In this document: positions 60,257 through 64,000 of the stretch, piece after piece
How the letters are laid out: each line of letters opens with the position of its first letter
How positions within the stretch are numbered: the first letter of the stretch is position 1
Assembly: GCA_024277095.1 (NCBI GenBank)
Contig: JAJRVX010000401.1
Coordinates: forward strand, 1-64,000
Direction of reading: 5' to 3'
DNA from: DUEN01 sp024277095
GTDB lineage: Bacteria; Chloroflexota; Anaerolineae; DUEN01
DNA length: 64,000 nucleotides
Position numbers and translations under genes: made by a program
Notes under the pieces: model-generated
What the model saw: only the letters and a program-made list of their open reading frames with translations
Database searches by the model: none
Told to the model about the DNA's origin: nothing

Positions 60257-60330
60257 TGGTGTGGGAAACGCCGTGGTTCCCACATCGATTGGCTGCCAGA
60301 GAGGATCTCGCCTCCCGCAGCGCATAGATG

Positions 60331-60771
60331 CTACCGCAGGAGGCGGGAGGGGTACTGTGCTTCCCCCAGTATGGCCTGGAAGGCCGGGTCTGGCTCCACC
60401 TCCCAGGCGGCGTTCACCTGCTCCTCACCCTTCGCCAGCCTGCCTGCAACGCCCATCGCGTAACGCAGGGCGGTCACGCGGGTGCCAAGCTTCACGCCGG
60501 CCTGGGTCAGCTTGGTGAACACGTCTATCGGCTCCAGGCCATTGGCGATCGCCTCTGCCACCGCTGCCCGTTGCTCGGGCGATAGTGGCCTGCGCAACGT
60601 ACGATTGCCAGTCGTCGGCTCAAAGCCGTTCGCAATCCAACCGCCGATGAGCCGAATAAGCTTCTCGTCCATCGGCTTGTAGACCTGGCTGCCGACAACA
60701 ACCTCGCTGCCGTTGATCTTGACAGCGATCTCGCGGCGTCCCCGCTTGAAGGTAATCACACGCTCGGCCAT
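60331..60771 (-). CDS. Hypothetical basic protein, first of the minus-strand series
   Basis: A 146-residue protein. It starts with a strand-rich part ('MAERVITFKRGRREIAVKIN') followed by helices ('SPEQRAAVAEAIANGLEPID'). CCAGGAGGTATGAG precedes the ATG and leader motif copy d lies just upstream. Position next to ssb suggests a DNA-metabolism or packaging role, but I recognise no family. Confidence 0.65.
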   Translation of the reverse strand: MAERVITFKRGRREIAVKINGSEVVVGSQVYKPMDEKLIRLIGGWIANGFEPTTGNRTLRRPLSPEQRAAVAEAIANGLEPIDVFTKLTQAGVKLGTRVTALRYAMGVAGRLAKGEEQVNAAWEVEPDPAFQAILGEAQYPSRLLR

Positions 60772-60812
60772 CTCATACCTCCTGGAAGTGATGTTGACTT
60801 TGGGGCCAACTA

Positions 60813-60832
60813 CCCCACCCCTAACCGTTCCA
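60813..60832 (-). promoter_or_regulatory. Repeated leader motif, copy d
   Basis: Minus strand GGAACGGTTAGGGGTGGGG with the hairpin GGGG-TAGTTGG-CCCC and a CCAGGAGG ribosome site 22 bases later. The TGACGACG part is less conserved than in copies a to c, but the spacing and hairpin are the same. Confidence 0.65.
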
Positions 60833-61055
60833 GGAGGCCCGCCTGCTCTGGCCGTCCGCCCCCATCCCCGGACGGGTGTCCTCCTCTCCCTCCCGCTCCA
60901 AGAACACCCCCCTGTTCATTTCTGAGAGCATGTGGGATGGTTTAGCACCCCCTTGCACACGGAGGGGTATGCTCGGTTTTCCTCACGCAGAGTACTAAAG
61001 CCGAGCACTTGCACATGGAGAGGAAGCCCGAATCTGCTTCTGACGCGGAGTCCTG
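60833..61055. other. Divergent intergenic region
   Basis: Two hairpins are seen: ACCCCCT/GAGGGGT near 60947-60970, and GCTCGGTTTT/AAAGCCGAGC at about 60971-61006. Genes point away on both sides, so promoters are expected here, but no good -35/-10 pair was found for the plus side. Confidence 0.4.
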
Positions 61056-61274
61056 ATGCGGGTGATACTGTCGACGACGTGCGGAAGTGCAGTGGGGAAG
61101 TTAGATAGGTTGATGAGCGGCGGGGAGGATCTCGTGGTATTCCACAGCGAGGTTAACATTCTCGGTGGCCACACGATCAGGTGGATCTACGCGGAGTTAC
61201 GGGAGAAGGCTTTGATCCTGAGCGTGGATGAAGCTAGCGTGGTACGAGAGGTACGTGGCGGGGACGCCGCTTGA
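61056..61274 (+). CDS. Hypothetical small protein
   Basis: A 72-residue protein ('MRVILSTTCGSAVGKLDRLM' ... 'EVNILGGHTIRWIYAELREKAL'). GGAGTCCTG precedes the ATG. It overlaps the next small frame by 47 bases. Together they may be two genes or one frameshifted gene. No family recognised. Confidence 0.45.
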   Translation: MRVILSTTCGSAVGKLDRLMSGGEDLVVFHSEVNILGGHTIRWIYAELREKALILSVDEASVVREVRGGDAA

Positions 61275-61374
61275 GAAAGTGGTAATCGCGCGGGAGATCA
61301 CCGAGCTCATCTACGAGCGGCTGCACATGATTGACGGGGCTCGCATGAGAGAGATACGGGTGGCTATGCGGTAG
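61228..61374 (+). CDS. Hypothetical 48-residue protein overlapping the previous frame
   Basis: Starts 'MKLAWYERYVAGTPLEKVVI' and runs through 'EITELIYERLHMIDGARMRE' to the stop at 61374; well-formed helical content for its size. It is in a different frame from 61056-61274. Either a coupled small gene or the second half of a single broken gene. A further open piece (61384-61461, 'MFSAINVQVGDSIPFTYDL') follows. Confidence 0.45.
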   Translation: MKLAWYERYVAGTPLEKVVIAREITELIYERLHMIDGARMREIRVAMR

Positions 61375-61383
61375 CTACGGCCT

Positions 61384-61461
61384 ATGTTCAGCGCCATCAA
61401 CGTCCAGGTCGGTGACTCTATCCCTTTCACCTACGATCTGACGGTCAATGCCGGAGGCTGA
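61384..61461 (+). other. Short open frame, possible gene fragment
   Basis: 25 codons reading 'MFSAINVQVGDSIPFTYDL' and 'TVNAGG', protein-like but without a ribosome site, ten bases after the previous stop. It may be the end of a decayed structural gene. A terminator follows. Confidence 0.25.
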
Positions 61462-61487
61462 CCCGTAACACGATCCGCCGCCGTGGT

Positions 61488-61526
61488 GAGAGAGAGGGGC
61501 GTCGATGAGGCGCCCTTTCTCTTTTT
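61488..61526 (+). terminator. Intrinsic terminator of the small plus-strand genes
   Basis: GAGAGAGGGGCG (about 61490-61502) pairs imperfectly with CGCCCTTTCTC (61511-61521) and is followed by TTTTT. Confidence 0.6.
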
Positions 61527-61720
61527 GGCTCACTGCATCCTCTACGCCCGTTGAGAGAAGTTACATAGACGTTGAGAGGATCCCGAGGGCCTATGGACAT
61601 GGATAATTTCTTTCATATATAATCTCAAGCGAGAGGAAAGTCATACCCTTTTGTTTCAAGGTAAAGTGATTCCACAAAGGCCAGCGAAAGGAAAAGCAAA
61701 GGCGAAAGGGAGGGGCAGCC

Positions 61721-63898
61721 ATGAAGAAGCTGCTTAAGTGGGGATGTGTTGGTACATCGGCCGTCGTAGGCCTTGTGGTCGTATTAGCGATCGCTGTTGT
61801 GTTGTTTAGCAATAAAGAGCAAGCTTTCTCTCCGTCAATCACATCGGAAGTCGTTGCGTCTCAGCCAATAATAACATCAGAACAACAGACTATAACGCCT
61901 GCTATCGAGGCGGTAAGCACTCATGAACCCACACTATCGCCTACAGAGCCACCAACCTCACTCCCATCAGCGCCCGCAGCTATACGGACGCCAACTCTCG
62001 TATCACAACTACATACACCTGAAAAGACAGAAGTGCCCCCTATTGAAACCATCCCCGTCTCAACGAGCGATCTAATCGTGTATGTGCCGAATATTCTGGG
62101 GAAATCTGTTCAAGAAATCGAAGATCAATACGGCCAGGGTGCTATGATCACCCAAATGCCAGCCGGCGCTGTAGATTCAATCCCCGAAGGAGGGGAGATG
62201 CGGACATACACCGTCGGGAAGTACAGCTTCAGCGTAGCATACAACCTTAACGGCGTTGCAAAGGGCTTCCAGGTTATGGATGGACTTTCAGAAGACGACT
62301 ACCTTCTGAATCAGTGGTCATTGCTTCTGAACCGCTTCGGTTTCTCCGTGACCGAATCCCCTGATATGCAAGCGCCTATGGCTGTACGCTGGGATAACTT
62401 TCACGGGTACAAAATAGAGATTGCCACCTCCACCCCAGATGGGCCGGTATGGACGGTGAAGATATCGAAATTGAGAGATGAAGGGGAAAAGCCGATTGCA
62501 CAACAGAAATCAGAGCCTGGTGCTCGACCATACGTCCAGGTCAAGGAGGGAGTTGTCAATATACGTCAAGGGCCTGACACATCTTTCCCTATTGTAGGGA
62601 AAATGCGGGAAGGTGATCATCACGCCATTATCGGCAAGACGCTTGACCAACGATGGTGGCAGATATGCTGTGTTAATGAGAATCCTGCGTGGGTGGCCGC
62701 GTGGGTTGTTGAAGCTACCGGAGATGTAGGGCTTGTCCCTGTGGTACAGGAAATTACATCTACTGCCACGTCTACATTAACACTAACGCCATCCATTATT
62801 AAGCCTAAACCAACACCAACTTATCTGGCTCCTCCTGTTCATGAGATACTTGCCACTTGGCGCGATGAAAGTTTGACTGACGTACAGCGGGACGCCTACC
62901 TGAATAGTTTAAAAGGGAAACGTGCTGTAAATTGGTCGGGGCGTGTGACGAATGTAGACAAGACTCTCTTCTTCTTTTATACCGTTGAAGTGGATGTTAC
63001 AGGAGATAGTGATTACGATGTTATCTTTCCAGTCAGTAAAGAAGAGGCTTTGCGAATTAACAAAGGACAACATATCGTCTTCTCTGGCACAATCTCGAGT
63101 TTTTCAAGCTTTCTTGGCCTCTCACATACGATTCACCTGAGCAACGTAACTTTTAGGCTCGTAGAAGCCCTCGATCTTACTCAACCATTACCAGGCCCTT
63201 ACGTTCAGATCAAAGAGAGCCCGGTCAACATTCGCCAAGGGCCAGGCACATCGTTTCCCATTATAGGGAAGATGGTTGAGGGAAGCCGCTACGAGATTAT
63301 CGGCAAAACACTTGATGAGAAATGGTGGCAGATATGCTGCGTCAATGACAAACCTGCCTGGGTCGCTGCGTGGGTAGTAGAGGCGGTAGGCAACACAGAG
63401 CAAATTGCCGTCGTTCAAGAGATCCCCACACCACCGCCGACACCAACACCTAAGCCACAGATGAATCTGGCTGAAGCCTTTCCCGGTATCGGAGAGACCG
63501 TCACGGCCAATGGTTGGGAATTCAAGATCTACGATGTAAAGAAGCGGAAAGCGGTCTATTTCTACGACGAGGCCTATATCGCTCAGGGACACTTCTTACT
63601 GGTCTTTATCGAGGCGGTTAATCGGAAGCCAGGGACTGCCTCCTTTGGCGATTTGGATCCATATGTTGCCGACCTCACAGGCAAGGAGTACGAGTATTCG
63701 TCCAAGGGGAGCTGGTATGCTCAATGGCAATATGAGGGACTAAGCAGTTATTACGACGACGTGAACCCCGGAAACCTTATCCGGATAGTCCATGCATACG
63801 ATCTCCCTGACACTGTAGGAGACGTCACATTTGGGGTAAACACAGGTCAAAAGATCTACTTAGGAAACTTCTCCGCTATGCCTTCTGAGGATAGCTGA
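61721..63898 (+). CDS. Membrane-anchored protein with two SH3 domains and a C-terminal DUF4352-like domain
   Basis: A 725-residue protein. A signal anchor (about 8-30) is followed by a Thr/Pro-rich linker and a domain of about 140 residues ('LIVYVPNILGKSVQEIEDQYG'-type start). Bacterial SH3 domain 1 is 'YVQVKEGVVNIRQGPDTSFP'. A further beta domain comes next, then SH3 domain 2 'YVQIKESPVNIRQGPGTSFP', a Thr-Pro linker and a DUF4352-like beta sandwich ('FPGIGETVTANGWEFKIYDV'). SH3_3 domains often bind peptidoglycan. GGGAGGGGCAGCC precedes the ATG. The two SH3 copies are about 70% alike, indicating recent duplication. Confidence 0.8.
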   Translation: MKKLLKWGCVGTSAVVGLVVVLAIAVVLFSNKEQAFSPSITSEVVASQPIITSEQQTITPAIEAVSTHEPTLSPTEPPTSLPSAPAAIRTPTLVSQLHTPEKTEVPPIETIPVSTSDLIVYVPNILGKSVQEIEDQYGQGAMITQMPAGAVDSIPEGGEMRTYTVGKYSFSVAYNLNGVAKGFQVMDGLSEDDYLLNQWSLLLNRFGFSVTESPDMQAPMAVRWDNFHGYKIEIATSTPDGPVWTVKISKLRDEGEKPIAQQKSEPGARPYVQVKEGVVNIRQGPDTSFPIVGKMREGDHHAIIGKTLDQRWWQICCVNENPAWVAAWVVEATGDVGLVPVVQEITSTATSTLTLTPSIIKPKPTPTYLAPPVHEILATWRDESLTDVQRDAYLNSLKGKRAVNWSGRVTNVDKTLFFFYTVEVDVTGDSDYDVIFPVSKEEALRINKGQHIVFSGTISSFSSFLGLSHTIHLSNVTFRLVEALDLTQPLPGPYVQIKESPVNIRQGPGTSFPIIGKMVEGSRYEIIGKTLDEKWWQICCVNDKPAWVAAWVVEAVGNTEQIAVVQEIPTPPPTPTPKPQMNLAEAFPGIGETVTANGWEFKIYDVKKRKAVYFYDEAYIAQGHFLLVFIEAVNRKPGTASFGDLDPYVADLTGKEYEYSSKGSWYAQWQYEGLSSYYDDVNPGNLIRIVHAYDLPDTVGDVTFGVNTGQKIYLGNFSAMPSEDS

Positions 63899-63947
63899 AA
63901 GTCGATCGAGTACAAAGCCAGGTTCAAGATGATCTTAATGGAGAGAC

Positions 63948-64000
63948 ATGGCAGATGAGGTACACCAGGAATTGGGATGCACGCTAGAGATTGTGCGACG
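63948..64000 (+). CDS. Start of a possible gene running off the window
   Basis: TGGAGAGAC precedes an ATG at 63948 and the frame stays open to base 64000 ('MADEVHQELGCTLEIVRR'). Too short to identify. Confidence 0.35.
   Translation, partial: MADEVHQELGCTLEIVR

Noticed and set aside
61056..61374. Resemblance to 6-carboxytetrahydropterin synthase in the paired small frames
   Set aside because: The metal-binding His residues and catalytic Cys of that family cannot be placed; the resemblance is limited to a short helical stretch.

Overview
The window looks like chromosomal DNA of a GC-rich bacterium, most likely a member of the Chloroflexota close to Anaerolineae. This is inferred from long Thr-Pro linkers in exported proteins, a giant SARP/BTAD-type AAA regulator, RhaS-type sugar uptake genes, valS under a T-box, and many gene families typical of that phylum. 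No rRNA and no CRISPR array is present. The left 47 kb is ordinary, mostly GC-rich chromosome. From about 47 kb to the right edge, base composition drops and changes from gene to gene, most genes are small and unrecognised, and tRNA-like genes appear. I read this part as an integrated mobile element (prophage or ICE-like) of at least 17 kb that runs off the window.

Layout, left part. 1-4.9 kb (minus): two tandem M16 zinc peptidases, UDP-glucose 6-dehydrogenase and a flippase-like membrane protein. 5.2-5.9 kb: a SWIM zinc-finger protein behind its own promoter and a leader of about 300 nt that looks structured. 6-13 kb (plus): MFS transporter, PK_C-domain protein, MalK-like ATPase, small zinc-ribbon protein, MutY, PfkB kinase and a MEMO-family protein. 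13.3-16.5 kb (minus): an amidohydrolase-CYTH fusion, an acidic Cys protein and a Nudix hydrolase. 16.7-20.6 kb (plus): a surface-polysaccharide cluster (O-antigen ligase-like, GtrA, GT4 glycosyltransferase, membrane protein). 20.7-29.4 kb: aminotransferase, DHDPS-family lyase, gamma-glutamyltransferase, LysE exporter and valS with its T-box. 29.8-38 kb: a modular secreted metzincin-like protein divergent from the SARP/AAA regulator. 38.4-44.3 kb: a sugar isomerase/epimerase convergent with a RhaSTPQ-type ABC transporter. 44.9-46.9 kb: orphan histidine kinase and methylglyoxal synthase. Small non-autonomous transposable elements with clear terminal inverted repeats and target duplications sit in several of the intergenic gaps.

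Layout, right part. The 3' half of a tRNA-Leu(TAA) gene at 47.06 kb marks the likely junction. Then come a nitrilase-family enzyme, a HEPN-domain protein with two zinc ribbons, membrane or surface proteins with Thr-Pro linkers or SH3 domains, and a long minus-strand series of small genes (52.6-60.8 kb). That series includes SSB, two tRNA-like genes and a 726-residue protein.

The 726-residue protein (55269-57449) is the main discovery. Its order of motifs, ending in a metal-binding DFDGD, is that of the two-barrel RNA polymerase superfamily (eukaryotic RdRP/QDE-1, phage YonO, crAss-like phage polymerase). A repeated leader motif (TGACGACG..AGGNGTGGGG plus hairpin) sits in front of this gene, ssb and two other minus-strand genes, and a fifth copy stands alone. 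It may be the control element of this element's own transcription system. That link is inference; the motif copies and the catalytic signature are directly visible.
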